A stretch of DNA of 64,000 nucleotides from Pedobacter sp. KBS0701 (lineage in GTDB: Bacteria > Bacteroidota > Bacteroidia > Sphingobacteriales > Sphingobacteriaceae): positions 4,340,001-4,404,000 of the forward strand of contig NZ_CP042171.1 of NCBI RefSeq assembly GCF_005938645.2, written 5' to 3'. This document shows positions 15,624 through 24,446 of this stretch, piece after piece. Position 1 is the stretch's first letter, and the number at the start of each line of letters is the position of its first letter. The notes below the pieces were generated by a model that was not told the DNA's origin, did not search any database, and saw only the letters and a list, made by a program, of their open reading frames with translations. The translations under genes and the position numbers were made by a program.

Positions 15624-16967
15624 TTAGGTTTCTGAAGGAAAGGATATTCCCTTAATATTCCGGTATAAATCTACAGCATATAGGTCTGTCATTCCAGAAA
15701 CGAAGTCTAGTACACTCTGTATAATAGAATAAATATCGGTCAAATCGGTATGATATTGTTTAGGAATAAGTTTAACCAGTTTTTTGTAATAGTGTGTATT
15801 GTTATGAATAAGTGCAGGAACAAACTCTTCTAATAAACCAGCCATAATTTTATAACCTGCCACCTCTTTCTGTATAACCGACGAGAAATTATATATGCGT
15901 TCCACTGAGATTTTTTCTACAGCTTTCCAGGCCGAGATATAGGGTTCGGGCAGTAAATCGGTTAAACTATGGTTGAGTTCACCCTTTAGTAGTTTTTCTT
16001 GTTCTCTAAAAAATATGGCTGCACATTGGTTTGTTAAGGTATTAATCGCTTTAGCGCGGAGCAGGCCAATTTTGGCATCATCGTCTTCGTAATCGTTTTT
16101 TAAACGCTCTTCAATTGTGATTGAATTGGCAAAAGGCAACAGGTAGTTTTTTACCTCTTCGTACGACAGGATTTTTAAACGGTGTGCATCTTCCAGATCA
16201 ATGATACTGTAACAGATATCATCGGCAGCTTCTACCAGGTAAACTAAAGGATGGCGTTTATAAATGAGGTATTCATTATCTTCCTGCTCCAGGTGAAGTT
16301 CGGCTGCAATCTTTTTGAAACTCTCTTCTTCTGACTGGAAGAAACCATATTTTTTACGGTGCAAAAGCCCCTTTTGTTTGCCTGCAATTGAGGCACATGG
16401 ATATTTGGCAATAGAGGCTAAAGTAGAATAAGTAAGCGCATAAGCATCATTTCCTTTTCCCTTCAACGGATGAGTAAGAATGCGGATGGCATTGGCGTTT
16501 CCTTCGAAATTAATCAAGTCGTGCCATTGCGTTTCGCTCATTTCTTTCTGGTAAACCTTACCATCACCATCGGTAAAATAGCGCGAGATGGCTGCTTCTC
16601 CTGAATGTCCAAAAGCTGGATTACCCAAATCGTGCGCTAAAGCAGCCGCAGCCACAATATTACCTACTTCATTAATTAAAGGAACATCTTTAATGAGTTG
16701 CGGCTGATGTTCTTCTATGCTTTTTAAAAATATATTTGCCATTGAACGGGCCACACTTGCCACTTCTAAGCTGTGGGTTAACCGGTTGTGCACAAAAACA
16801 CTTCCAGGTAATGGGAAAACCTGGGTTTTATTCTGCAATCTTCTAAACGGGGATGAAAAAATTAAACGGTCGTAATCGCGCTGAAAATCTGAACGCGCAC
16901 GATCGGTACTGGCACCATATTGTTCCTGTCCGTACCGTTTATTCGAAAGTAAATATTTCCATTCCAT
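15624..16967 (-). CDS. dgt: dGTP triphosphohydrolase (dGTPase)
   Basis: 447 residues. The enzyme cleaves dGTP (or other dNTPs) to the nucleoside and triphosphate. The HD-domain metal ligands are visible: H65 in NRLTHSLEVASVARS, then H112-D113 in ALAHDLGNPAFGHSGE, and a later D in EAADDICYSIIDLEDAH. The start RARSDFQRDYDRLIFSSPFRRLQNKTQVFPL is typical. The length suits dGTPase-like family members. It is 120 bases downstream of the glucosidase gene on the same strand and may share its transcript. It could instead be a broader dNTPase. Confidence 0.93.
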   Translation of the reverse strand: MEWKYLLSNKRYGQEQYGASTDRARSDFQRDYDRLIFSSPFRRLQNKTQVFPLPGSVFVHNRLTHSLEVASVARSMANIFLKSIEEHQPQLIKDVPLINEVGNIVAAAALAHDLGNPAFGHSGEAAISRYFTDGDGKVYQKEMSETQWHDLINFEGNANAIRILTHPLKGKGNDAYALTYSTLASIAKYPCASIAGKQKGLLHRKKYGFFQSEEESFKKIAAELHLEQEDNEYLIYKRHPLVYLVEAADDICYSIIDLEDAHRLKILSYEEVKNYLLPFANSITIEERLKNDYEDDDAKIGLLRAKAINTLTNQCAAIFFREQEKLLKGELNHSLTDLLPEPYISAWKAVEKISVERIYNFSSVIQKEVAGYKIMAGLLEEFVPALIHNNTHYYKKLVKLIPKQYHTDLTDIYSIIQSVLDFVSGMTDLYAVDLYRNIKGISFPSET

Positions 16968-17087
16968 GCGTTCAATTAATTTGGGGCGAAGTTAATGATT
17001 CAGGTGCTTTAATAAAAAGATTCGTTTTTAAAACCTCTGATTTTTTATGCCTGCCAAGTGTAATACATCGCATGGATAGTTTTAATT

Positions 17088-18866
17088 CTATAAAAGGGCA
17101 ATCAAAGCAGTCCACCCCGTTTGATGGCTAGCCCCCAGGCCTTCTCCATTTTCACCGTTAAAGTATTCGTAATATAAAATGTAATCTTTAAAATGTTCGT
17201 CGTGGTTTAATTTGGGATAATCTCCAAATACCGCACGCTCGCCTTTTTCATTTTTAAGGAATAAATTCTTCATCCTTTTGCCCAATAAATCTGCGATTTC
17301 GTTTAATGAGAAATATTCGTTGGAGCCGGTGGGGTATTCTACCCTAAAATCGTCTGTATAATATTCGTGAAAGTGTTTTATGGATTCAACTAATAAATAG
17401 TTTAAAGGCATCCAAATTGGTCCACGCCAATTGCTATTGCCACCAAACATACCGGTATCACTTTCTGCAGGAATGTATTTTACAGAATAATCGCTTCCAT
17501 TTAACCAGTAACTATAAGGATGTTCTTCATAAATTTTAGAAACTGATCGAATACCAAAATCAGAGAGAAACTCGGTAGTATCCAACATTCTGCGCAAAAG
17601 CATTTTCATCCTATGGCCACGCAAAAGCGAAAACAGGTGTTTATCATTTCCACTTTTATCTGCCCAATGGCTCACTAGCTGTACCAAATCAGGTCGTTGA
17701 AGCATAAAAGCTTCCAAATGAGACCTAAGTCTTGGCAAGTCTTTCCAATCTTTATCGCTAAAAACGATTACCGCGAACATGGGGATCAAACCGACAAGAG
17801 AGCGAAGTCGTAACCGATCCCAATCTCCATTAGGATTACGTAATAAATCGTAGTAAAAACCATCATGATCATCCCATAATCCAATGTGATGATCGCCCAT
17901 ATTATCAATTGATCCGGCAATGAATAAAAAATGTTGTGCAAATTTTATAGCCATGTCTTCATACAATCGATTTTGCAAGGCAAGTTCTATACTTATTTGG
18001 AGCATATTCAAAGCGTACATCGCCATCCAGCTGGTGCCATCAGCCTGCTCCAAAAACCCACCTCCGGGTACTGGCTCACTGCGGTTAAACACTCCAATAT
18101 TATCAAGCCCCAGAAAGCCGCCTTCAAAAATATTATTACCCTCGCTATCTTTTTGGTTAACCCACCAGGTGAAGTTGAGAAGCAGGCGCTGAAATACCTC
18201 TTCTAAAAACTTTAAATCACCGGTTCCTTTTATTTTCTTATCTACCAGGTAAACCTTGTAAGAAGCTAATGCATGCACTGGCGGATTTGCATCTGTAAAA
18301 TCCCATTCGTATGCGGGTAACTGTCCGTTTGGATGGATATAACTATTGTTTAATAACAATCGCAATTGCTGTTTGGCAAAATCGGGATCTACAGGCGCAA
18401 GCGCTATGCAATGAAAAGCAAGATCCCAGGCAGCAAACCAAGGGTATTCCCACTTATCAGGCATTAAAATAATATCATTGGCCATAAAATGGCTCCAGTG
18501 GTAATTTCTACCACAGGCTCTTTCATTTGCCGGTTTAGGTAAACCCACATCGCCCTTTAGCCAGGCATTTACATCATAATTATAATACTGTTTATTCCAC
18601 AAAATACCGGCCCAAGCCTGTCGTTGCACCATTTTTTCTTCATCATTACCATCCACCGCGTATTTATCGGCATAAAACTCATTGGCTTCTTTTTTACGAT
18701 CTTCAAAAATCTGATCATAATCTTCAAATGGTGCTTTTAACTGACTACGGCTTAATCTTAATTTTATGCTGATGCTTTGTTTTGCCGGAATAATTTTGGT
18801 ATAATGAACTGCTACTTTGGTTCCTGTTTTGGCAGGATTTATCGCTTTCTTATTTCCGTGTATCAA
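17088..18866 (-). CDS. GH63-like glucosidase, C-terminal fragment (broken by frameshift)
   Basis: 592 residues in the frame after a one-base shift; the fragment would have to start from TTG at 18864-18866. It holds most of the (alpha/alpha)6-barrel of MGH1/GH63-like glucosidases: NYHWSHFMANDIILMP, WEYPWFAAWDLAFHCIAL, QLPAYEWDFTDANPPVH, FLGLDNIGVFNR, GGNSNWRGPIWMPLNYLLVE and the end ASHQTGWTALIALL. Such proteins are single chains of about 880 residues thought to hydrolyse alpha-glucosides. The upstream 279-residue open frame is the missing N-terminal domain. Without it, activity is doubtful. Confidence 0.8.
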   Translation of the reverse strand: MIHGNKKAINPAKTGTKVAVHYTKIIPAKQSISIKLRLSRSQLKAPFEDYDQIFEDRKKEANEFYADKYAVDGNDEEKMVQRQAWAGILWNKQYYNYDVNAWLKGDVGLPKPANERACGRNYHWSHFMANDIILMPDKWEYPWFAAWDLAFHCIALAPVDPDFAKQQLRLLLNNSYIHPNGQLPAYEWDFTDANPPVHALASYKVYLVDKKIKGTGDLKFLEEVFQRLLLNFTWWVNQKDSEGNNIFEGGFLGLDNIGVFNRSEPVPGGGFLEQADGTSWMAMYALNMLQISIELALQNRLYEDMAIKFAQHFLFIAGSIDNMGDHHIGLWDDHDGFYYDLLRNPNGDWDRLRLRSLVGLIPMFAVIVFSDKDWKDLPRLRSHLEAFMLQRPDLVQLVSHWADKSGNDKHLFSLLRGHRMKMLLRRMLDTTEFLSDFGIRSVSKIYEEHPYSYWLNGSDYSVKYIPAESDTGMFGGNSNWRGPIWMPLNYLLVESIKHFHEYYTDDFRVEYPTGSNEYFSLNEIADLLGKRMKNLFLKNEKGERAVFGDYPKLNHDEHFKDYILYYEYFNGENGEGLGASHQTGWTALIALL

Positions 18867-19702
18867 TAATCGTTTATACCATCCTTTACAAAATCTGATG
18901 CATTGGCCGATTGATACAAACGTTCATTGTTGGTTTCATTATCGGTAAATAAAAATTCAGGTTTGCCATCCGTATAACAATACAATTTACCATGCTTTTC
19001 TGAATGTAAAAGCAATTTATCTTGTCCGATGCTGCTAATTGCAGGTTTAGCGATTTCGCCATTCAAATTCCAGTTGTTACGGTACCATAATTGTGGTAAA
19101 ATATGAAGCCCGGCATCTTCATTGCTTCTATTGAAAATGGTGTAATTAATGAGCAAATCATCTACATCATTTTTTGCATAACTGATAAAAACATCAAAAT
19201 ATTTATCTTCATCAAAGATGCCTGTATCCATCAATTCAAATTCAGGCTCCTGCCTTGATCGTTTGGCATTTTCTTCTACTAGCCTGGCATAAGGGAAAGC
19301 AGAATGTGGATATTTATACAACATCTGCATATAGGTATGCATGGGTGTATTATCCAGATAATAATAAAGTTCCTTTACATCTTCCCCATGATTCCCCTCT
19401 CCATTATTCAAACCAAAAAGCCGTTCCTTTAAAATAGCATCCTTGCCATTCCACAAAGCTAATCCTACACAAAGCACTTGCTGATCATCACTTATGCCCG
19501 CAATACCTTCCTCTCCCCACCTAAAAACTTTACTCCTCGCCGTATCATGCGTTGTATAATCCCAGGCATTTCCACCGGGGCTATAATCTTCCCTCACGGT
19601 TCCCCACTGTCGCTCGGTAAGGTATGGCCCCCACTTAAGCCATGCTTTTTGACCGGCATATTGTTGATTAACCCTATTTTGCTCTGCCTTGCTCATACTC
19701 AA
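18863..19702 (-). CDS. GH63-like glucosidase, N-terminal fragment (broken by frameshift)
   Basis: 279 residues carrying the N-terminal domain: WLKWGPYLTERQWGTVREDY, GNAWDYTTHDTARSKVFRWG, GEDVKELYYYLDNTPMHTYM and a carbohydrate-binding beta-sandwich region to YQSANASDFVKDGINDY, then TGA. The expected continuation (DY-L/V-IHG-x-K-x-A-x-NPA) is in the next frame: adding one T to GATTATTGATACAC joins both parts. Either the gene is a recent pseudogene or the base is an assembly error. No signal peptide, so the enzyme would be cytoplasmic. Confidence 0.8.
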   Translation of the reverse strand: MSMSKAEQNRVNQQYAGQKAWLKWGPYLTERQWGTVREDYSPGGNAWDYTTHDTARSKVFRWGEEGIAGISDDQQVLCVGLALWNGKDAILKERLFGLNNGEGNHGEDVKELYYYLDNTPMHTYMQMLYKYPHSAFPYARLVEENAKRSRQEPEFELMDTGIFDEDKYFDVFISYAKNDVDDLLINYTIFNRSNEDAGLHILPQLWYRNNWNLNGEIAKPAISSIGQDKLLLHSEKHGKLYCYTDGKPEFLFTDNETNNERLYQSANASDFVKDGINDY

Positions 19703-19887
19703 ATATTAATTCATCAGCTATTTGCTAAAATCACAGCAATTGCCCGGTAACTTTCAGCTTATTAATGTGAAGTTAAATATCCATGATTAAATTAAATATA
19801 TCCTAAGTTTTATGTCACGAACTCAATAATAAAATACAAACCTTTTTGTTTCAGAAACGTTGTTTAAGTGACATTTAATTTATTTCT

Positions 19888-20250
19888 ATGAAAACGAGCA
19901 TATATAACAAAAAAGAGCATATTGAAGGTTATGTAGGATCAGGTGATGAGCAATCAGAAAAATCTGATGTCCAAAAAGCATTCGAAGAAAGCAACGATAC
20001 TCATGTTGTAACCGCTTATGGAAAGGAACCAGATGAACTGATTAAAGGCAATCCTTTAGCAAAGGATGGTTTCGATAATTCTGGCACACAGGGTAAAGAT
20101 TCGCTTAGCGATGATGCCTATAACAGTGCTGATAAAAACCCTGGCATAAAGAGTGCTGAAAGTCATACCGGAAGTTCATCTGATGATTTTAAAACGAATA
20201 CAGGCATCAATGAAGATGATGAAAACCATGCATTAAATACGGGAATATAA
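19888..20250 (+). CDS. Highly hydrophilic, probably disordered small protein
   Basis: 120 residues, rich in D, N, S, G, K and E, with no hydrophobic core, cysteine or tryptophan. Repeated short patterns such as the dipeptide DE, SxxAD and NTGI occur. I do not recognise a family. The composition resembles hydrophilins, disordered proteins made under osmotic or desiccation stress. It is followed after 11 bases by a small membrane-anchored protein, and two further hydrophilic genes are nearby on the other strand. Confidence 0.7.
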   Translation: MKTSIYNKKEHIEGYVGSGDEQSEKSDVQKAFEESNDTHVVTAYGKEPDELIKGNPLAKDGFDNSGTQGKDSLSDDAYNSADKNPGIKSAESHTGSSSDDFKTNTGINEDDENHALNTGI

Positions 20251-20261
20251 AAGAGACGATT

Positions 20262-20456
20262 ATGGGATTATTAAAATATGCAATTTTAGGCGCAACAGCC
20301 TTCTATGGCCTTAAATATGTCACAAAAAAGCGTACAACGGACGGAAAATCTTTAATTGATGATTTTAAGAAAAGAGTTCCTGAATATCTGGATGAGGTTA
20401 ATAATTATGCAGAAAGAATAAGACGGGATTATCGGCAAACGAATGATTTATATTAA
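20262..20456 (+). CDS. Small YtxH-like membrane-anchored protein
   Basis: 64 residues: a short N-terminal hydrophobic helix (LLKYAILGATAFYGLKYVTK) followed by a charged amphipathic helix (SLIDDFKKRVPEYLDEVNNY). The layout resembles YtxH-type general stress proteins, though it is too short for a firm call. It is 11 bases behind the hydrophilic gene, so probably one operon. Confidence 0.65.
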   Translation: MGLLKYAILGATAFYGLKYVTKKRTTDGKSLIDDFKKRVPEYLDEVNNYAERIRRDYRQTNDLY

Positions 20457-21014
20457 TCATGTTATTAAATTAAGTAATGCGATGGCATTCTGCGTAGTCC
20501 AAGACTTCTTGATATTTGGTAAATTGCTAATAAATGTTCTTCAACTACGTTGAGGGTGACACCTCCTTGCAATTATCTCCACAATGAGACAGACCCTGAA
20601 ATAAATTGTCTTCGTTAAGATTACTTAAGGCTCGGTTGAGTAACTATTTTTCCGATGGGCTATAGATCAGGGTGAAGACAGTAAGTTGAAAATATGTACA
20701 GAAAATCTTCAACGGCATTTTATTAACCAATTTCGGGTTAATAATTAATCGAACACAAAAAAACACATCATATTTGACATATATCAATGTATTAAAACCA
20801 TATTACTTTGTGAATTGGCTATAAGTTACTGAAATTTGCTGCGCTGTAGGATTCGCGACAAAGATTAAAAAAAATCATTGACTAACTATTTGAGGGCATT
20901 CGCTACTTGATTAACGCATTACAGTTGTCGAATCCTAAATAATTTCCATCTACCGGAAAAGGCATAAATCTTGTAAAGGGATTATTCTATAAGAATAGTC
21001 TCTTTATAATTAAA
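20457..21014. other. Gene-free spacer with decayed repeat fragments
   Basis: 558 bases with no convincing open frame. A degenerate form of the TTCGAC...CTCAGGATGACA repeat is at about 20541-20558 (CTTCAACTACGTTGAGGGTGACA), and GAGACAG at 20585 recalls a piece seen near 53193. A loose inverted pair TAGGATTCGCGACAA / TTGTCGAATCCTA lies around 20848-20935. Nothing else is seen. Confidence 0.5.
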
Positions 21015-21311
21015 TCATAAATCTTTACCCCTTAACCCCTTCTCGTTATTCTTGTTTCTGTTTCCAATGTCTTCACCGCGACTTAAATTCGAGTTATTTA
21101 AATTTTCATTTACGGCATGCTTAGGATCATTTTCTGTTTTCAATAAATGAGAAGCCTCTGGTTCGTCTTTACGTTTAAAATCAGTGCGTTTATGGCCATA
21201 AGTAGCCTCTCCGTTATCCCACTCTATATACTCGTCATTGTGGTTAACATCCCCATTAGGATCAACATTTTTGTTTTCATTACTTTCCATAGCCATTTTC
21301 TTTGTAGTCAA
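21015..21311 (-). CDS. Hydrophilic, asparagine/glutamate/lysine-rich small protein
   Basis: Up to 98 residues; an internal start (MESNENKNVD) would give 91. Composition is extremely polar (N, E, D, K, G) with one short aromatic patch (DEYIEWDNGEATYGHKRTDF). No signal or membrane segment. I do not recognise the family. It shares composition and location with the neighbours at 19888 and 21413, which suggests one functional group. Confidence 0.65.
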   Translation of the reverse strand: MTTKKMAMESNENKNVDPNGDVNHNDEYIEWDNGEATYGHKRTDFKRKDEPEASHLLKTENDPKHAVNENLNNSNLSRGEDIGNRNKNNEKGLRGKDL

Positions 21312-21412
21312 TCTCCTTTAACAACATTGGTACGATAAAAAAGTTTAATCAGATCCTATTATTATTGCCCAGTCTTTTCCTCTAGCGTTACCAGTCCTGC
21401 AATCAATTGCAG

Positions 21413-21658
21413 TTACTGCACACCTTCACTTTGATCAATCTCAGTACCACTATCCAAATCGTCTTTGGTTGACCCGTTTTCATCACGATGTTTAGGTGGA
21501 TTTTCCATTCTGCTTTCTTCCAGTTCAGAAAAATCACCACCTTTTTGATTGGCCACCTCACCATGTGAGGATGGTTTATCTGTCAGTTCTTCTTTAGGAT
21601 CAGCAAAATCCTGTCCCTCAACAGGTAACCCTTCTTGTTTCTTATCTTTACTCGTCAT
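21413..21658 (-). CDS. Hydrophilic, acidic small protein
   Basis: 81 residues, almost entirely D, E, K, S, G, Q and P (start MTSKDKKQEGLPVEGQDFAD), so probably disordered. No known domain seen. It lies 47 bases beyond the rpsJ terminator on the same strand and so probably has its own promoter. Together with the other polar genes it may belong to a stress response; this is inference from composition. Confidence 0.65.
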   Translation of the reverse strand: MTSKDKKQEGLPVEGQDFADPKEELTDKPSSHGEVANQKGGDFSELEESRMENPPKHRDENGSTKDDLDSGTEIDQSEGVQ

Positions 21659-21704
21659 ATCAGTAGAACCAGCCAGCTCAATTTTTGTTTTGGAGTTTGG
21701 GTAT

Positions 21705-21738
21705 ATAAAAAAAGGCCCCGATTTTCATCGAGACCTTT
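21705..21738 (-). terminator. Intrinsic terminator behind rpsJ
   Basis: On the minus strand AAAGGTCTCGAT-GAAA-ATCGGGGCCTTT pairs along all 12 positions if two G-U pairs are allowed, closes on a GAAA loop and is followed by a run of seven T and TATA. The G-U pairs work only in this orientation, which shows that it ends the str transcript 20 bases after rpsJ. Confidence 0.9.
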
Positions 21739-21757
21739 TCTGTTCTTTTAAAATCAA

Positions 21758-22063
21758 TTAAACTTTGATTTCAACTTCAACACCGCTAGGTAATTCAAGT
21801 TTCATTAAAGCATCAACTGTTTTAGAGTTAGAGCTATAAATATCCAATAAACGTTTGTAGGCGCACAATTGGAATTGCTCTCTAGCTTTTTTGTTTACGT
21901 GTGGAGAACGTAAAACAGTAAAGATTTTTTTCTCTGTAGGAAGTGGAATCGGACCACTAACCACTGCACCCGTAGGTTTAACAGTTTTTACGATTTTCTC
22001 AGCAGATTTATCTACTAAGTTGTAATCGTAAGATTTTAATTTAATTCTGATTCTTTGGCTCAT
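21758..22063 (-). CDS. rpsJ: 30S ribosomal protein S10
   Basis: 101 residues. S10 is in the head of the small subunit and also serves as the antitermination factor NusE. MSQRIRIKLKSYDYNLVDKS, then VSGPIPLPTEKKIFTVLRSPH and the ending PSGVEVEIKV are typical. Normally rpsJ directly precedes rplC; here it is the last gene before a terminator. Confidence 0.98.
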   Translation of the reverse strand: MSQRIRIKLKSYDYNLVDKSAEKIVKTVKPTGAVVSGPIPLPTEKKIFTVLRSPHVNKKAREQFQLCAYKRLLDIYSSNSKTVDALMKLELPSGVEVEIKV

Positions 22064-22124
22064 CTTATTTTTATTTATGGTTTCCTGTTAGAGCTATTAA
22101 CAACAGAAACCGGATTTATCATTT

Positions 22125-22197
22125 GTAGTATCAAGATACAATTACCGAGTATCAAGATTGAACAATCCGTCTTGACACTTGATACTAAAATACTTGT
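22125..22197. repeat. AGTATCAAG repeats in the fusA-rpsJ spacer
   Basis: AGTATCAAG at the left and CTTGATACT at the right form perfect 9-base inverted arms, with two more partial copies inside (GAGTATCAAG, CTTGACACTTG). The same motif fills the rpsN-rpsH spacer. The repeats are in the transcript between fusA and rpsJ. Confidence 0.7.
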
Positions 22198-22202
22198 TCT
22201 AA

Positions 22203-24317
22203 CTAGTCTTCAGATTTAATTCTGCCTTTAGATTTAGCTACTACTTCGTCCTGAACGTTTTTAGGCGCTGGCTCATAGTGATCAAATTCCATGGTAGAAG
22301 TTGCACGGCCTGAAGTAATGGTACGTAACTGCGTTACATAACCAAACATTTCAGAAAGTGGAACCAATGCTTTAATTACCTGAGATCCATTACGGGTATC
22401 CATACCTTGTAACTGACCACGACGACGGTTCATATCACCGATAACATCACCCATGTTTTCTTCAGGGGTTAAGATTTCGATTTTCATGATTGGCTCCATC
22501 AAGGATGGTTTACATTTAGGTAAAGCCTCACGGTATGCCATACGGGCTGCAAGCTCGAATGATAAAGCATCTGAATCGACTGCGTGGAATGAACCATCAA
22601 TCAAACGTACTTTCATATCAGGAAGCGGATAACCAGCTAACACACCATTTGACATTGCAGATGCAAATCCTTTTTCAACTGAAGGAATAAATTCACGAGG
22701 AATTGAACCACCTACAATTTCATTGACGAATTGTAAACCACCTTTTTCAAAGTCAGCATCAATTGGAGAGATTACAACTTTGATATCGGCGAATTTACCA
22801 CGACCACCTGATTGTTTTTTGTAAACTTCGCGGTGTTCAGTAGTACCGAAGATTGCCTCTTTGTATGCTACCTGCGGCGCACCCTGGTTAACTTCTACTT
22901 TAAATTCGCGTTTTAAACGGTCAATTAAGATATCTAAGTGAAGCTCACCCATACCAGAAATTACAGTCTGACCAGTTTCCTGATCTGTTTGAACTCTGAA
23001 TGTAGGATCTTCTTCAGCTAATTTAGATAAGCCCATACCTAATTTATCAACGTCAGCCTGAGTTTTAGGCTCAATAGCTAAACCGATAACTGGCTCAGGG
23101 AAGTTCATCGACTCAAGAATGATTGGGTTTTTCTCTTCACAAAGTGTATCACCAGTTTTGATATCTTTAAATCCTACTACAGCAGCAATATCACCAGCAG
23201 CCACATTAGGTACAGGATTTTGCTTGTTAGCATGCATTTGGAAGATACGTGAAATACGCTCTTTGCTTTCTGAACGTGTATTATAAACGTAAGAACCAGC
23301 TTCTAAATTACCCGAGTAAACACGGATAAAACATAAACGGCCTACAAATGGGTCAGTTGCAATTTTAAATGCTAAAGCTGCAAATGGCTCATTGATACTT
23401 GGTTTTAATAAAACTTCAGCACCTGTATCTGGGTTAGTACCTGTTACACCTTCTGAATCAAGAGGTGAAGGCAATAATTCCATCACGTAATCCAACATGG
23501 TTTGAACACCTTTGTTTTTGAAAGATGAACCACAAACCATCGGAACGATTTTAGCATCTAAAACAGCTGCACGTAAAGCGTCTAAAACTTCGCGCTCAGT
23601 GATGGTTTCAGGAGCATCGAAGAATTTCTCCATAAGAGACTCATCATAATCAGCAACTGATTCTAACAGTTTCTCTCTCCACTCCGCAACCTCATCAATC
23701 ATATCATCAGGAATTGGCACTTCAGTAAAGGTCATACCTTTATCGTGTTCATTCCAAACGATACCACGGTTGTTGATCAAATCAACCACACCTTTGAAGT
23801 TATCTTCAGAACCGATAGGCAACTGCAAAGGAACTGCGTTACTACCCAGCATGTCTTTAACTTGCTTAACAACTTTTAAGAAGTCAGCACCAGAACGGTC
23901 CATTTTATTCACGAAACCGATACGGGCAACATTGTAGTTATTCGCTAAACGCCAGTTGGTTTCTGATTGAGGCTCAACACCATCAACAGCCGAAAACAAG
24001 AACACTAAACCATCTAATACACGTAACGAGCGGTTTACCTCTACGGTAAAATCCACGTGTCCGGGTGTATCGATAATATTCATGTGATAGTTCTGGTTTC
24101 TGTATTTCCAGTTAACTGTAGTTGCAGCAGAAGTAATGGTAATACCACGCTCTTGCTCTTGTGCCATCCAGTCCATTGTTGCAGCACCTTCGTGCACCTC
24201 ACCAATTTTATGACTTACACCAGCATAATAAAGGATACGCTCAGTTGTTGTAGTTTTACCCGCATCAATGTGAGCCGCAATTCCAATATTTCTTGTAAAT
24301 TTTAAATCTCTTGCCAT
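22203..24317 (-). CDS. fusA: Elongation factor G
   Basis: 704 residues. EF-G drives translocation of tRNA and mRNA on the ribosome using GTP. Visible GTPase motifs: G1 AHIDAGKTTTTERIL (residues 16-30), G3 DTPGHVDFT, G4 NKMD and G5 near VCGSSF. Domain IV and the C-terminal domain are intact (GSFHAVDSDALSFELAARMA, QLQGMDTRNGSQVIKALVPL). Length is standard. It sits between rpsG and rpsJ in the normal str order, but both flanking spacers (129 and 139 bases) carry repeats. Confidence 0.98.
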   Translation of the reverse strand: MARDLKFTRNIGIAAHIDAGKTTTTERILYYAGVSHKIGEVHEGAATMDWMAQEQERGITITSAATTVNWKYRNQNYHMNIIDTPGHVDFTVEVNRSLRVLDGLVFLFSAVDGVEPQSETNWRLANNYNVARIGFVNKMDRSGADFLKVVKQVKDMLGSNAVPLQLPIGSEDNFKGVVDLINNRGIVWNEHDKGMTFTEVPIPDDMIDEVAEWREKLLESVADYDESLMEKFFDAPETITEREVLDALRAAVLDAKIVPMVCGSSFKNKGVQTMLDYVMELLPSPLDSEGVTGTNPDTGAEVLLKPSINEPFAALAFKIATDPFVGRLCFIRVYSGNLEAGSYVYNTRSESKERISRIFQMHANKQNPVPNVAAGDIAAVVGFKDIKTGDTLCEEKNPIILESMNFPEPVIGLAIEPKTQADVDKLGMGLSKLAEEDPTFRVQTDQETGQTVISGMGELHLDILIDRLKREFKVEVNQGAPQVAYKEAIFGTTEHREVYKKQSGGRGKFADIKVVISPIDADFEKGGLQFVNEIVGGSIPREFIPSVEKGFASAMSNGVLAGYPLPDMKVRLIDGSFHAVDSDALSFELAARMAYREALPKCKPSLMEPIMKIEILTPEENMGDVIGDMNRRRGQLQGMDTRNGSQVIKALVPLSEMFGYVTQLRTITSGRATSTMEFDHYEPAPKNVQDEVVAKSKGRIKSED

Positions 24318-24348
24318 GTTATGTTTTTGATTTATCTGATTTTAAATG

Positions 24349-24383
24349 ATTACACCGATTATGTTAAAACAAATCGGTGTAAT
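24349..24383. repeat. ATTACACCGATT inverted repeat in the rpsG-fusA spacer
   Basis: Perfect 12-bp arms ATTACACCGATT and AATCGGTGTAAT surround 11 bases. More copies of the related TCTGTGTAATC follow at about 24413-24440. The block fills the rpsG-fusA spacer. Confidence 0.7.
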
Positions 24384-24446
24384 TTATCTAATCAGTATAA
24401 TCTTCTAATTAAATCTGTGTAATCTTACTAATCTGTTAATCCTAAA

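Noticed and set aside
18855..18875. Programmed frameshift in the glucosidase gene
   Set aside because: There is no slippery heptamer or stimulating stem at the junction; a simple one-base deletion explains it better.
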